Shown piece after piece: positions 30,760 through 40,616 of a DNA stretch of 64,000 nucleotides (positions are counted from its first letter, which is position 1; the number at the start of each line of letters is the position of its first letter). The stretch lies in NCBI GenBank assembly GCA_029260395.1, contig JAJDDJ010000009.1, forward strand, positions 310,001 to 374,000, given 5' to 3'. The translations under genes and the position numbers were made by a program. Origin of the DNA: Phycisphaerales bacterium. GTDB lineage: Bacteria; Planctomycetota; Phycisphaerae; Phycisphaerales; UBA1924. The notes below the pieces were generated by a model. The model had not been told where the DNA came from, ran no database searches, and saw only the letters and a list, made by a program, of their open reading frames with translations.

Positions 30760-33228
30760 GTGGACGGGGTATCGTCATCGGCCGTGCTGAGACCCCAAGC
30801 CTCCGGGCCCCTCCAAGCCGTCGTCCGCCTGTTCGCCCTGATGCTGCTCGCTGTGGCGGCACTGGCCCAGCCTGCTTTCGCTCAAGCAGGGCCGGAAGGA
30901 AGAACGATTCAGCGGGTCGATCTGCTCGAGCCCGCCGCCGACGGCGCCCGCTCGCAGGCCGATGCCGCCCTCGCGCAGTTCGCGTCCAACCAGATCAGAA
31001 CCGCCCCCGGGGCCATCTTTGAGGCCGCGACCATCAGCGCCGACCTCGGCCGGCTCAACCGCACGGGCCGGTTCCGCTCGGTCGAGTCGGAGTACGAACT
31101 CGCGGGCGACGGCACGGTGATCGTCCGCTTCGTGCTCGATGAGCAGCCGATCATCCTCGGTGTGCAGGCCGCGGGCAACAACCAGATCTCCGACCAGCAG
31201 ATCGCGGCACAGATCGATGTGCTCACCGGTACGCCGGTCGACCCGTTCCAGATCGACCGCGCTGCCCGCCGCATCGAGGAGCTCTACCGCGAGAAGGGCT
31301 ACTACTCGGCCCGCGTAACGTGGGACGAGCAGGAACTCGCCGACAACGGCTCGGTGGTCTTTGTCATCCGCGAGGGCGACAAGCTCAAGGTCACCGGCAT
31401 CAAGTTCGTGGGCAACGAGAGCTACGCCCGCCGGGAGATTCAGAGGCAGATCGACACCCGCGTCGCCAAGTTCATCTTCGCCAAGGGCCAGCTCGACGAC
31501 GACACGCTCGAGTCCGACGTGGCAGCGATCTACCAGTTCTACCGCGACCGGGGGCACCTGGATGTCCGCGTGGACCGCCGCATCCAGCCCGCGCCCAACA
31601 ACCGCGAAGCGATCGTCGAATTCCTCATCGCCGAGGGCCCCATCTACACGTTGCGAAGCATCCGCGCCGAGGTCCGGCGCGCGCCGCCCGAGACCATCGA
31701 GGAGCTCCCGCCGGTCTTTACGTCGGATCAGATCGCCGGCCGTATGGAGATCAAACCGGGCGATGTGTACTCGATCAATCGGCTGGACCGCTCGATCGAT
31801 CAGGCCATCGCGACGTACCAAGAGCTGGGCTACTACGACGTGCGTGTGCAGCGGCGCGAACTCCGCGACCCCGAACTGCCCGTGGTGGACCTGCTGCTGG
31901 CGATCACTGAGGGCGAGGCTTCTCGCATCGGCGAGGTCCGCATCATCGGCAACGAGCTCACGCAGGACAAGGTCATCCGCCACCCCATATCCCACCAGAA
32001 CGTCCGCCCCGGTCAGCCGCTCGACAAGACCAATCTCGATCAGGCGCAGGCCCAGCTTCGCGCTTACCGGCTGTTCAACCCTCGGCGGGTGGATATCACA
32101 GTTGCCAACGAGGACCCCGAGCAGCCCGGCTATCGCGACGTGATCGTGCAGGTCGAGGAAACGAACACCGGCGAGTTCAATGTCGGCGCGCTGGTCAACT
32201 CCGATGCGGGCCTCATCGGGCAGATATCGCTCGTTCAGCGGAACTTCGATCTCTTCGACACCCCCGACACGTTCGGCGATCTCTTCAGCGGCCGGGCGTT
32301 CAGAGGCGCGGGCCAGACCTTCCGCATCGAGGCCCTGCCCGGCAACGAGCAGCAGACCTACCGCGTGAGTCTCACCGAGCCCACCCTCTTCGAGAAAGAC
32401 ATCAGCGGCAGCGCCTCGCTGTTCTTCCGTGAGCGGCAGTTCCAAGAGTTTGACGAGACCCGCTATGGCACCCGCCTGGGCCTGGGCCGCAACTTCGGCA
32501 CCCGCTGGCAGGGCAACCTCTCGCTGCGGCTCGAATCCATCGAGCTCTCTGACATCGACCCCGACGAGCCCGTCGATGTCTTTGACGTAGAGGACCAGAA
32601 CATCATCACCGCGCTGGGCGCTTCGCTCGTTCGCCAAACGCTCGACAACCGGTTCAGGCCTACCCGCGGCGCGCGCTCGGAGATGGCGATTCAGCAGGCC
32701 GGAGTGCTCGGAGGCGACTTCAACTACACCCAGTTCTCGGCCAGCCACTCGGTCTTTGTGCCCATCTACGAGGACTTCTTGGGACGCAGAACCGTCCTCG
32801 AACTCCGCACCAACGCCGACTACATACCCCAAGGCCAGAGCGATGTGCCCGTCTACGAGCGCTTCTACCTCGGCGGACGTTCGTTCCGGGGCTTCCAGTT
32901 CCGAACCATCTCGCCCAAGGGCATCCAGAACGACACAGGATTGCAGGGCGATGACCCCGTCGGTGGCACCTGGCTCTTCTTCGCGGGCGCGGAGATCACC
33001 AAGCCCATCTTCGAGGAACTCCTCTCGGTCGCCGCATTTGTTGATTCGGGCACCGTCGAGGAGGAGTTCGGGTTCGACGACTACCGCGTCTCGGCCGGTT
33101 TCGGCCTGCGGATCTACGTTCCCCAGCTCAGCCCGGCCCCCATCGCCTTTGACTTCGGCTTCCCGCTTGTCGAGCAGGAGGGCGACGACAGCCGCCTGTT
33201 TACCTTCTCGATCGACCTGCCGTTCTGA
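30760..33228 (+). CDS. bamA: Outer membrane assembly protein BamA
   Basis: 822 residues from the GTG at 30760 (GTG 30784 also possible; neither has a strong ribosome site). A signal peptide (FALMLLAVAALAQPAFAQ) is followed by POTRA repeats (for example RIEELYREKGYYSARVTW, YQFYRDRGHLDVRV, YQELGYYDVRVQRRE) and a C-terminal Omp85 barrel (RRNFDLFDTPDTFGDLFSG, YERFYLGGRSFRGFQFR, ending FTFSIDLPF with a terminal Phe). It inserts beta-barrel proteins into the outer membrane. It heads bamA-skp-lpxD-lpxC, the order seen around E. coli bamA minus some genes. Confidence 0.93.
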   Translation: MDGVSSSAVLRPQASGPLQAVVRLFALMLLAVAALAQPAFAQAGPEGRTIQRVDLLEPAADGARSQADAALAQFASNQIRTAPGAIFEAATISADLGRLNRTGRFRSVESEYELAGDGTVIVRFVLDEQPIILGVQAAGNNQISDQQIAAQIDVLTGTPVDPFQIDRAARRIEELYREKGYYSARVTWDEQELADNGSVVFVIREGDKLKVTGIKFVGNESYARREIQRQIDTRVAKFIFAKGQLDDDTLESDVAAIYQFYRDRGHLDVRVDRRIQPAPNNREAIVEFLIAEGPIYTLRSIRAEVRRAPPETIEELPPVFTSDQIAGRMEIKPGDVYSINRLDRSIDQAIATYQELGYYDVRVQRRELRDPELPVVDLLLAITEGEASRIGEVRIIGNELTQDKVIRHPISHQNVRPGQPLDKTNLDQAQAQLRAYRLFNPRRVDITVANEDPEQPGYRDVIVQVEETNTGEFNVGALVNSDAGLIGQISLVQRNFDLFDTPDTFGDLFSGRAFRGAGQTFRIEALPGNEQQTYRVSLTEPTLFEKDISGSASLFFRERQFQEFDETRYGTRLGLGRNFGTRWQGNLSLRLESIELSDIDPDEPVDVFDVEDQNIITALGASLVRQTLDNRFRPTRGARSEMAIQQAGVLGGDFNYTQFSASHSVFVPIYEDFLGRRTVLELRTNADYIPQGQSDVPVYERFYLGGRSFRGFQFRTISPKGIQNDTGLQGDDPVGGTWLFFAGAEITKPIFEELLSVAAFVDSGTVEEEFGFDDYRVSAGFGLRIYVPQLSPAPIAFDFGFPLVEQEGDDSRLFTFSIDLPF

Positions 33229-33395
33229 GGCCCAGCCCGCCCAGCCCGCCCAGCCCCCGCCCAGCAGCCAGTCCGCAGCAGCAGATGCGGCGCTCACCGG
33301 TACCAAGGCGTACACTCGGCGTAGTACCTGCAAACTCCGCTCAGGGGCCCAAGAAAGCCGCCCCGAGCCGCGAATCGCCAACCGGAGCCCATCAC

Positions 33396-34019
33396 ATGCC
33401 AAAGCAGATCACCATCCCATTCCGTTCGCTTCTTGTTGCCACCGCCCTGTGCGTGACAATGGTCACCGTGCTCCGCGCGTCAGCGGATCGCTCGGCCCCC
33501 GAGCTTGCCCCGACCGTGGGCCTCGTGGATGTGGAAGCCGTCATCAATGGCGCCCAAGAGCTCAAGGCCTTCAACACCAGGCTCGAGGCCGACGTGAATG
33601 TCATGCAGACCGAGCTCAACGACCTCGCTAACCAGCTCAAGACGCTCGAACAAGATTTGATAGAGCTGGCTCCGACCGATCGCGAGGGCCGCCGTGCCAT
33701 CCGCAAGAAGCAGTTCGAGGTCAGCAGCCGCGCCGAGGTCCGCAAGCGGATCCTCCAGAACGACATCGACACCCGCAAGGGCGAAGCCGTCAAGAACATC
33801 TACGACAAGATGCTCCTCGCCATCGCGACCATCTCGCAGCGCGACGGCATCGAGGTCGTCCTGTTCGACGACCGCGCCATCGTGATTCCCGAGGGCCTCG
33901 TCGAGAATCAGGTCAACCAGTTCATCCAGGCCCGCCGCGTCCTCTACGGCTCCGAACAAGCCGATGTGACCAGCCGCGTGCTCAACCTGCTCAACAGCAA
34001 CTACGAAGCCGGCCGCTAA
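33396..34019 (+). CDS. OmpH/Skp-family periplasmic chaperone
   Basis: 207 residues. A signal sequence ([19 protein letters not shown]) is followed by [20 protein letters not shown] and a long charged coiled coil (about 65-135), then [14 protein letters not shown], the layout of Skp/OmpH. Skp holds unfolded barrel proteins on the way to BamA, and the gene directly follows bamA. CGGAG precedes the ATG. Its stop is 7 bases before lpxD, indicating an operon. A short tandem run of CCCAGCCCGC lies between bamA and this gene. Confidence 0.85.
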   Translation: MPKQITIPFRSLLVATALCVTMVTVLRASADRSAPELAPTVGLVDVEAVINGAQELKAFNTRLEADVNVMQTELNDLANQLKTLEQDLIELAPTDREGRRAIRKKQFEVSSRAEVRKRILQNDIDTRKGEAVKNIYDKMLLAIATISQRDGIEVVLFDDRAIVIPEGLVENQVNQFIQARRVLYGSEQADVTSRVLNLLNSNYEAGR

Positions 34020-34026
34020 AGCCACC

Positions 34027-35082
34027 ATGAGCGCCCCCACGCTGACGACCGCCAAGCTGCGCGACCTGCTCAGCGCCGAGCTCCGCGGCTCCGACGCGGT
34101 CGAGATCAACTGGCTCAGCACGGTCACCGATGCCAAACCCACAGACCTCACGTTCGCGCGCGACCCGATCAACGCGCGCGCACTGACCGGGTCCAAAGCA
34201 GGTGCCGCCATTGTCACGCGAGCGGTCGCCGGCGAGGTCAACGCTCCCATGAGCCTGCTGGTAGTAGACGACGCCGACCGCGCTCTCATCACGGTTTTGG
34301 AAGCGTTCGCCGATGCGGCGATGCTCGATCGCCCCGAACTTGGTGTCCACCCGACTGCCATCGTTCACCCCTCGGCCAAGATCGGCCTTGGCGTGGCCAT
34401 CGGGCCCATGTGCGTCATCGCCGAGGGCGTCGAGATAGGCGACGGCTCGGTCCTCGCTGGCAACGTCACGGTCGGGACCAACTCCACCATCGGACGTGCG
34501 TGCCTGCTCCGCCCCGGCGTGGTCATCGAGACCCGCTGCCACATTGGCGACGGCTGCACTCTCCACGCCAACGTCGTTGTTGGGTCTGACGGCTTCGGCT
34601 TCAGGCCCGCAGAAGACGGCCAAGGCCTCGTGAAGATCCCCCACATCGGCGGCGTGCGCATTGGCCAAGGCGTCGAGATCGGTGCCAACTCCGCCATCGA
34701 TCGCGGCAAGCTCGGCGACACCGTGATCGGCGCAGGCACCAAGATCGACAACCTCGTGCAGATCGGGCACAACTGCCAGATCGGACGCGGCTGCGTGCTC
34801 TGCGGCCAGGTCGGCCTCGGCGGCTCGGTCAAGCTTGGCGACGGTGTCGTCATGGGTGGACAGGCCGGCGCGCGCGACAACGTCACCCTTGGCGATGGCG
34901 CTCGGCTCGGTGGCAAAAGCGGCGCTGCACGAAGCATTCCCGCGGGCGAGGGCTGGGCCGGCATGCCCGCGGTCCCCGGCCGCCAGTACCTCAGGCAGAC
35001 TTCCATCCTCGGCCGGGCCGAACTCATGTTCGACGAGCTGTTCACCCGCCTCGACGCGATCGAGGCCGAGCGTCTCAAGTGA
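34027..35082 (+). CDS. lpxD: UDP-3-O-acylglucosamine N-acyltransferase
   Basis: 351 residues. Third step of lipid A synthesis, N-acylating UDP-3-O-acylglucosamine. An N-terminal uridine-binding domain ([11 protein letters not shown]) is followed by a left-handed beta-helix of hexapeptides ([29 protein letters not shown]) and the LpxD signature GSDGFGFR with the catalytic His in [10 protein letters not shown]. The C-terminal helix ends near [10 protein letters not shown]. It overlaps lpxC (GTGA, 35079-35082). Confidence 0.94.
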   Translation: MSAPTLTTAKLRDLLSAELRGSDAVEINWLSTVTDAKPTDLTFARDPINARALTGSKAGAAIVTRAVAGEVNAPMSLLVVDDADRALITVLEAFADAAMLDRPELGVHPTAIVHPSAKIGLGVAIGPMCVIAEGVEIGDGSVLAGNVTVGTNSTIGRACLLRPGVVIETRCHIGDGCTLHANVVVGSDGFGFRPAEDGQGLVKIPHIGGVRIGQGVEIGANSAIDRGKLGDTVIGAGTKIDNLVQIGHNCQIGRGCVLCGQVGLGGSVKLGDGVVMGGQAGARDNVTLGDGARLGGKSGAARSIPAGEGWAGMPAVPGRQYLRQTSILGRAELMFDELFTRLDAIEAERLK

Positions 35083-35924
35083 CCGCTCGGCTCATCGGCA
35101 AGGGTCTGTTCACTTCCGCCGATGCGGCTATCGCCATCGAGCCAGGCGGCTCGGGGCTCCGATTCATCACGGGCGGCCGCGAGGTCCCCGCGCTGCTCTC
35201 AAGCCGAACCGACACCCCCTTTCACCCAGCGTTCGCACAAGCCGGTGCACGCAGCACCAACCTCGCCCTGCCCGGAACCGATGCACCCGCCGTGCTCACG
35301 ACCGAGCACGTGCTCGCCGCGTGCGCCGCCATGGGTGTGTGGGACGCAGCTCTCAATCTCGAAGGCCCTGAAGTGCCCATCGACGACGGATCAGCTCAGG
35401 CGTTTGTCGAGCTTCTAAGCGATGCGCCTCAGCGAACGCCCGATCCGATCCAACTCACCGAGCCAATCACCATCAAGTCCGGCAGCGCCAGCATCACCGC
35501 GACGCCTGTCGCAATCGGCCAGCCCGCGACGTACACCTACAAGCTTGATTACCAAGGTCAAGCGCCGATCCCGCCGCAGCAGGCCTCATGGGCGCTGGGC
35601 GACCGCGAGGGATTTATTACCGGCATCGCGCCCGCGCGCACGTTCAGCCTGCGCGCCGAGGCCGAGGCCATGCGAGCCGCCGGGTTGTTTAAAGCGTTCA
35701 CGCCCGCCGATCTTCTGGTTGTCGACGACGACGGCCAGCCGATCGACAACCAGTGGCGGTTCGTGGACGAGCCCGCGCGGCACAAGCTGCTCGACGTGAT
35801 CGGCGACCTGGCCTTGCTCGGCGCTCCGCTGCACGCCGATGTGGTGGCATCACGCTCGGGCCACGCGCTCAATCACCAACTCGCCGGGGCGGTGCTGGCT
35901 CAGGCGCAGCGCGCCCAGAGATAA
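35079..35924 (+). CDS. lpxC: UDP-3-O-acyl-N-acetylglucosamine deacetylase
   Basis: 281 residues. The zinc deacetylase that commits precursor to lipid A. Zinc ligands are visible: His77 in LTTEHVLAA (with Glu76 as base), His235 and Asp239 in [18 protein letters not shown], and the catalytic His262 in [13 protein letters not shown]. The GTG start shares bases with the lpxD stop, so translation is coupled. It is a single-domain LpxC, not fused to FabZ as in some related phyla. Confidence 0.94.
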   Translation: MTARLIGKGLFTSADAAIAIEPGGSGLRFITGGREVPALLSSRTDTPFHPAFAQAGARSTNLALPGTDAPAVLTTEHVLAACAAMGVWDAALNLEGPEVPIDDGSAQAFVELLSDAPQRTPDPIQLTEPITIKSGSASITATPVAIGQPATYTYKLDYQGQAPIPPQQASWALGDREGFITGIAPARTFSLRAEAEAMRAAGLFKAFTPADLLVVDDDGQPIDNQWRFVDEPARHKLLDVIGDLALLGAPLHADVVASRSGHALNHQLAGAVLAQAQRAQR

Positions 35925-36096
35925 CCCAGTCGGATCGCACTCGCTTGTGCGCAGAAAGGGGCGCACCGACGCGCTGCGCGCGCTGTTCGTGGTCCGCCCG
36001 CCGAATCTTCTCCGCCGATGCCCCGCCGTGTGCGACCATGTGCATGACCACGCGGGCGCTGTGCCCGCTGGCTCGGCGCAAGCACAGGGGGACAGC

Positions 36097-36690
36097 ATGA
36101 AACGAGACAAGCGACTGGCAGCAGCGTTGGTGGGCATGAGCGGGCTGGCAGCCATCGGCACCAGCGCCACAGTCGGCGGGTGCTCGTCGATCGACGAGGC
36201 TCGGATCGTTCAGCAGGACCTCGAACGCCTGCGAACAGACCTCGACCACCGGGCCGAGCAGCTTGCGTCAGCCGCCGCCGCGATAGGCCCTGACGACCCC
36301 GCCAAGCCGCAGGCCGAGGCCATGGCCGCGATGGCCCGGACCCGGGCTCAGGCCGTGGAAGTGGGGCTCGGGCACCTGGAAAGTGTGCTGAGTGAATCCG
36401 AAAGCCCTTCTGACCCGATTACACAGGCTGTATCATCGATCTCGGTCCTGCTGCCTCAACCGCTGCGTCTGCCAGCGGTATTAGCTGCTGCGGCTGGCAC
36501 GCTGGCGTGGCGTTCGTCACGCCTTAAGGGCGGCTTGCGTTCCGTGGCTCTCTCGATCGAGGCAGCCAAACGCACGGATGAGGAGTTCCGGCGATGCTTC
36601 GCGCGACACGTGGAAATGTTCAAAGCCGCCCAGACGCCCGTGGCACAGAAGCTCGTCCGGGCCGCCACGCACTCGTCGCCCGCGGTCTAA
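36097..36690 (+). CDS. Putative lipoprotein with helical domain
   Basis: 197 residues. The N-terminus [20 protein letters not shown]...VGGCSS carries a lipobox (VGGC). A helical, charged segment ([25 protein letters not shown]) follows, then a hydrophobic patch ([20 protein letters not shown]). No family is recognised. AGGGGGA precedes the ATG. It follows lpxC after 172 bases, and its 3' end overlaps the pseudopilin gene by 97 bases. Confidence 0.7.
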   Translation: MKRDKRLAAALVGMSGLAAIGTSATVGGCSSIDEARIVQQDLERLRTDLDHRAEQLASAAAAIGPDDPAKPQAEAMAAMARTRAQAVEVGLGHLESVLSESESPSDPITQAVSSISVLLPQPLRLPAVLAAAAGTLAWRSSRLKGGLRSVALSIEAAKRTDEEFRRCFARHVEMFKAAQTPVAQKLVRAATHSSPAV

Positions 36691-37424
36691 GCCGGCCCGG
36701 GTTCACGCTCATTGAACTGCTCGTGGTGATCTCGATCATCGCGCTGCTCATCGGCATCCTGCTGCCCGCTCTTGGCCGGGCCCGCGACAGCGCGCAATCG
36801 GTCGTGTGCCTCGCCAACATGCGCGGCCTGGGCACCGGTCTCCAGCTCTACCTGAGCGAGCAAGACGACCTCTATCCGTTCGTCACACCCATCGCGGATT
36901 CATCGACCGACAACACCAACGACATCTCGCTGCTCGATCTGCTGGATGCGTACGTCGATGCGCCACGTCCTCGTCGGGTCGACCCGGACGACGAGAACAC
37001 CGACTGGATCGTCGAGGCCCCGTACCGCTGCCCGTCGGACAAGGGCAGCGACGACCCGGACGATCGGCGTCCCGCGCACGAGGCATTCGGCTCGAGTTAC
37101 GACTACGGCCCGGCGTTTTTGTTTGTCGCCGCCGAGCTGTCCGGCGCGATCGACCCCAACCACCCCGACGAGCGCACACGCAACACCGAGCGGGCCAAGG
37201 CTCGGCTCGCGGTGACGCTTACCTATCGCACGTTCAGCGAGCAGGGCGTCAAGCTGCCGATCATGATTGATGCGGTGCAGTGGCACGCCACGGGAAGCGA
37301 GACCGACGGCCGGAACGCGCTCTACCCCGATGGCAGCGCCGGCGGCTACCCGGGCGACCCGCCCGCCGAGACGCTCCAAGAGATCGCCACCTTCATGCTC
37401 GGCAGGCTTGTCGGCGGGTCCTGA
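36594..37424 (+). CDS. Type II secretion / type IV pilin-like pseudopilin
   Basis: 276 residues with the prepilin signature: a basic leader of about 36 residues, then [19 protein letters not shown], the Glu at +5 and a hydrophobic helix. The body is of the large planctomycete pseudopilin type, with [32 protein letters not shown] and ending LGRLVGGS. Prepilin peptidase would cut after the Gly. ATG 36594 is the only usual start in frame and has GAGGAG upstream, so the 97-base overlap with the lipoprotein gene seems genuine. The substrate or pilus it serves is unknown. Confidence 0.85.
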   Translation: MLRATRGNVQSRPDARGTEARPGRHALVARGLSRPGFTLIELLVVISIIALLIGILLPALGRARDSAQSVVCLANMRGLGTGLQLYLSEQDDLYPFVTPIADSSTDNTNDISLLDLLDAYVDAPRPRRVDPDDENTDWIVEAPYRCPSDKGSDDPDDRRPAHEAFGSSYDYGPAFLFVAAELSGAIDPNHPDERTRNTERAKARLAVTLTYRTFSEQGVKLPIMIDAVQWHATGSETDGRNALYPDGSAGGYPGDPPAETLQEIATFMLGRLVGGS

Positions 37425-37468
37425 TGCAGCCCTTGACGCTGGCCCCGCGCCATTGAAAGCACACTCTG

Positions 37469-38287
37469 ATGACCGAACCAAACCAACCATCCGACCAGCC
37501 AAACGACCTGCCCGCCAGCGGCTCGCTGCTCGACGACACCGAGCCGTTGGCTGCGGTCGCGCCCGTTCGGCGCGCGCGCCGTTGGTCGCTCGGCTCGGCT
37601 CTCAAAGCTCCGTGGCGCACGCCCAAGGCACGCGCGTTCAGCGGCGTGGTGTGCGCCCTGCTTGTCGCGGGCGGCGGAACCGCTGCGTACCTCGCGCTGC
37701 GCCCCACGCCCAAGCCAGACTACGAGCTCGATAGCCTTGACCTTGTCTTTGACTTCACGCTGCTCGAAGAAGAGTTCAACCGTCTGCCGGTCGAGGAGCG
37801 CATCGCGCTGCTCAGCCAGCTGTGGGAACGCATGCAGTCCATGGACACCTCGCAGTCCGTGCTGTTGGCGAGCTTTGCGGGCAGCATCACGGGTCAGCTC
37901 CGCGAGCAGCTCGAGCGCAACGTCAGCCGGCTCATGATCGACGTGACGGACAAGTACGCGATGGAGTACCAGGACGTGCCCAGCGCGCAGCGCGAGGAGT
38001 GGCTCGGCGATGCCTTTGTGCGCATGGTCCGTCTTTCTGAGCCGTTCGATCCGGGCTTGGCGAACAGAACCGACGAGGAGATCCTCAATCGGGCCAGGCG
38101 CGACGCCCAGCGGGACAAGAACGCCCTCAAGAACGGCGACATCTCCGCTGAAAACATGGGCGGGATTATGAGCTTTGCCTACCGACAGGGCCGAAACAAC
38201 GGCTCGCTGCGTGAGCAGCAGCGGCTTGCGGTGTTCGTGCGAGATCTGACCCGCGAGCTGCGCAAGCCACCGGGCGGCGGCGGCTAA
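37469..38287 (+). CDS. Single-pass membrane protein of unknown function
   Basis: 272 residues. A hydrophilic N-tail of about 55 residues, a hydrophobic segment (FSGVVCALLVAGGGTAAYLAL), then a helical, charged domain with LVFDFTLLEEEFNRLPVEERIALLSQLWERMQ and an Arg/Asn-rich end. Orientation is probably cytosol-in. No family is recognised. It lies 44 bases after the pseudopilin stop on the same strand, so it may belong to that transcript. It is convergent with the CPBP protease gene. Confidence 0.68.
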   Translation: MTEPNQPSDQPNDLPASGSLLDDTEPLAAVAPVRRARRWSLGSALKAPWRTPKARAFSGVVCALLVAGGGTAAYLALRPTPKPDYELDSLDLVFDFTLLEEEFNRLPVEERIALLSQLWERMQSMDTSQSVLLASFAGSITGQLREQLERNVSRLMIDVTDKYAMEYQDVPSAQREEWLGDAFVRMVRLSEPFDPGLANRTDEEILNRARRDAQRDKNALKNGDISAENMGGIMSFAYRQGRNNGSLREQQRLAVFVRDLTRELRKPPGGGG

Positions 38288-38316
38288 AGCGGCTCTCTGC
38301 GACTTAGCCCAATCAG

Positions 38317-39807
38317 TCAACCCATCAGTCTGGTCATCAGGATCATGAACGTCATGAGCGTGGCGTTGTGCAGCAGGTGCGCCGTGACGGGCGCGATGAT
38401 CGAGCCGCGCCACTCTCGCATGATCGAAAACGCAAAGCCGAGGGCGATCACCGGCGGCACGAACAGCACGCCGTAGCCGTGCATGAACCCGAACACCAAT
38501 GCTACCAGCACGCTCGACAGCACGATGCCAAGCCGCCCGCGCAGATGGCGGTACAAACAGCCGCGGAAGATCGATTCCTCGGCCAGCGGCGCCCAGATCG
38601 TGCCAATGGCGAACACTGCGACAAGCATGGCCGTGTTGCCCCGCGAGAGCAAATCAAAGATCGCTGCATCCGGCAGCGGGCGCGGGCCGTCCGGGTTGCC
38701 CTTGATGAGTTCCCACGCCGCGACCAGGCCCGCCGAGATGAGCCCCGCTGCGATGAACAGCGGCACCGCCGCGATCCACCCGACCACGCCGCAGGCGACT
38801 TCGTTGATGAGCCCGGCGCCACGATGCCAGCCCGTGGCCAGGCACCACTCGTGGAATTTTTCCCCGCGCAAGAGGGGCCAGAGCACCGCCGCTAGGAGCA
38901 GCCATTGCAGCCCCAAGGCCGCGATGTTCTGGCCGACCGCGTCCAACGGCAGATAGGGCACCGCCAGCAGCACACCCTTGAGCACCAAGAAGCCCGCGAC
39001 GAAGACCGCGACGGCTTCGAGGTACACGCTGCCGCCGCGCGTGGGCGGCACGAACCGCGTCTCGAACTTGCCCATGCCCACCAGCACCACGAGCGTCACC
39101 AGCAGCAGCACACCCGCAGCGAGCAGCACGATGCCGCCGAGCGTCACGACAGAGAGAAGCGTGAGCAGGCCCGAGAGCTGATCGATCACCGGAGCGCCCG
39201 CGTCCTTGGGTCGGCCGCGCACCAAGGCAATCTCGCCGAAGAATCCGTAGCGCTGCACCAGCAGCGTCTCCTGAGCCGGGGTCACGGGCTGACCGGTCCA
39301 TATCGCGGTGAGCGTCCAGACATCGTCACCGATGCCGGGGTCGGCGGTGTCAACTTTCTTGAGTTGGTCGAGTGCGACAGTTGCGCTGGGATCCACCGGT
39401 CGGCCTACCTCGCCAGCGAGGATGGCCACGCGGACCTTGTCAGCCTCCGTGCGCGCAAAGCCTGCGAGCAGGCGCACGGTATCACGGAGTTCTTTTTCGT
39501 CGGCGACTGCTTGCAGGTTGGTGGCTGTGGCGATCGTGACCTTGGAGACCATCTCGAAGATCGGTGCGGGCGGCTCCGCGGCCAGACCCGCCGTTTGATT
39601 GGCCGGCTGGGCGGGTGGCTCGACCGGCGCAGGAGCCTGATCGGCCTGCAGCGCGGTCATCGCCTGGATGCCCGCCACCAGCAGGAACGAGACCACAAGC
39701 ACCACCCAGGCGACTCGGGCCGCGCCGGGCGAGCCGGGGTCAGGCCTGCGTGACCGGTCCACGGGCGCGGCGGGGGTCAGCAGGGGCGATGGCGGCAGTT
39801 CAGGCAT
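38317..39807 (-). CDS. CPBP family intramembrane protease
   Basis: 496 residues. An N-terminal region with one helix and a soluble part is followed by several helices. The CPBP/Abi motifs are visible near the C-terminus: EESIFRGCLYRHL (EExxxR), VFGFMHGYG (FxxxH) and HLLHNATLM (HxxxN). Such glutamic-type proteases cleave within membranes or are linked to bacteriocin self-immunity; the substrate is unknown. The first 300 residues are an extension with PPAQPANQTAG-type linkers. ATG 39807 has a CAGGGG site. Confidence 0.86.
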   Translation of the reverse strand: MPELPPSPLLTPAAPVDRSRRPDPGSPGAARVAWVVLVVSFLLVAGIQAMTALQADQAPAPVEPPAQPANQTAGLAAEPPAPIFEMVSKVTIATATNLQAVADEKELRDTVRLLAGFARTEADKVRVAILAGEVGRPVDPSATVALDQLKKVDTADPGIGDDVWTLTAIWTGQPVTPAQETLLVQRYGFFGEIALVRGRPKDAGAPVIDQLSGLLTLLSVVTLGGIVLLAAGVLLLVTLVVLVGMGKFETRFVPPTRGGSVYLEAVAVFVAGFLVLKGVLLAVPYLPLDAVGQNIAALGLQWLLLAAVLWPLLRGEKFHEWCLATGWHRGAGLINEVACGVVGWIAAVPLFIAAGLISAGLVAAWELIKGNPDGPRPLPDAAIFDLLSRGNTAMLVAVFAIGTIWAPLAEESIFRGCLYRHLRGRLGIVLSSVLVALVFGFMHGYGVLFVPPVIALGFAFSIMREWRGSIIAPVTAHLLHNATLMTFMILMTRLMG

Positions 39808-39903
39808 ATCCCCTGTTGATCGACCTTTGGGCTGGAATCGGCCAGCAGGAATCGATTGGCCCGGGCTGATAACCCGGCCATGCGGCCTCAGGCTGTCACT
39901 AGC

Positions 39904-39931
39904 TTGACCCGATCCGGACGAGCGCTAGAGT
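39904..39931 (+). promoter_or_regulatory. Possible promoter of rplM-rpsI
   Basis: TTGACC (39904-39909), a 16-base spacer and TAGAGT (39926-39931) lie about 150 bases upstream of rplM. The -35 box matches 5 of 6 consensus bases and the -10 box 4 of 6. A ribosomal-protein leader could follow, but no structured element was recognised. Confidence 0.4.
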
Positions 39932-40077
39932 TGCAGCCACTCTGCCCGGCATGAGGCCAAGGCGGATATCGATCGAAATCTTGCCGAGCTGGCTTGCGGG
40001 AAGCAAGCACCCGCTCGGCCCGCCCCGCCCGGTAGGCGGCGAACGGCCCGGCCTGCTCAAAGGCTCGGAGGTGCATC

Positions 40078-40512
40078 GTGCGACGTCAGACCTATACCGC
40101 AAAGCCCGGCGAACTCGAGAAGTCTTGGTTTGTGGCGGACGCCTCGGATGTCCCCCTCGGACGCCTCGCCGCCGAAATCTCCACCGTTCTCATGGGCAAG
40201 CATCGCCCCGAGTACACGCCCCACGTCGATACCGGCGACTTCGTCATCGTGACCAACGCCAAGAGCGTTGGGCTCACGGGTCGCAAGGCCGAGAACAAGC
40301 TCAAGATGCGCTACAGCGGATACCCCGGCGGGCTCAAGGCCGAGTCCTTTGGCTCGCTGCGTGAGCGCCGCCCCGAGCGTCTGGTTGAGGACGCCGTCCG
40401 CCGCATGCTCCCCAAGAGCCGCCTGGGCCGCCAGATGCTCAAGAAGCTCAAGGTGTACCCTGCCGCCGACCACCCGCACACCGCCCAGCAGCCCATCCCG
40501 CTGACGGTTTGA
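40078..40512 (+). CDS. rplM: Ribosomal protein L13
   Basis: 144 residues, the usual length. Large-subunit protein: SWFVADASDVPLGRLAAEIS, GKHRPEYTPHVDTGDFV, KMRYSGYPGGL and the AVRRMLPKSRLGRQMLKKLKVY end are diagnostic. GTG start with GGAGG 6 bases upstream. Followed by rpsI after 104 bases, the common bacterial pair. Confidence 0.97.
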   Translation: MRRQTYTAKPGELEKSWFVADASDVPLGRLAAEISTVLMGKHRPEYTPHVDTGDFVIVTNAKSVGLTGRKAENKLKMRYSGYPGGLKAESFGSLRERRPERLVEDAVRRMLPKSRLGRQMLKKLKVYPAADHPHTAQQPIPLTV

Positions 40513-40616
40513 CGACCGCCACTTTCCGCATCTGACCAGACCGATCTGACCCGATCAAGCAGAGCAGCCAGTCCGGGCCAAACCAAAGGCCCGCGAACGA
40601 ATCGAGAGCCAAACGC

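Noticed and set aside
33229-33267. CCCAGCCCGC tandem repeat between bamA and skp
   Set aside because: Only about three units with no flanking features; low-complexity drift is enough to explain it.
30775-33402. 875-residue minus-strand frame opposite bamA
   Set aside because: Long only because of GC-rich codon bias; composition is Asp/Leu/Ala/Arg strings and it is antisense to a clear BamA.
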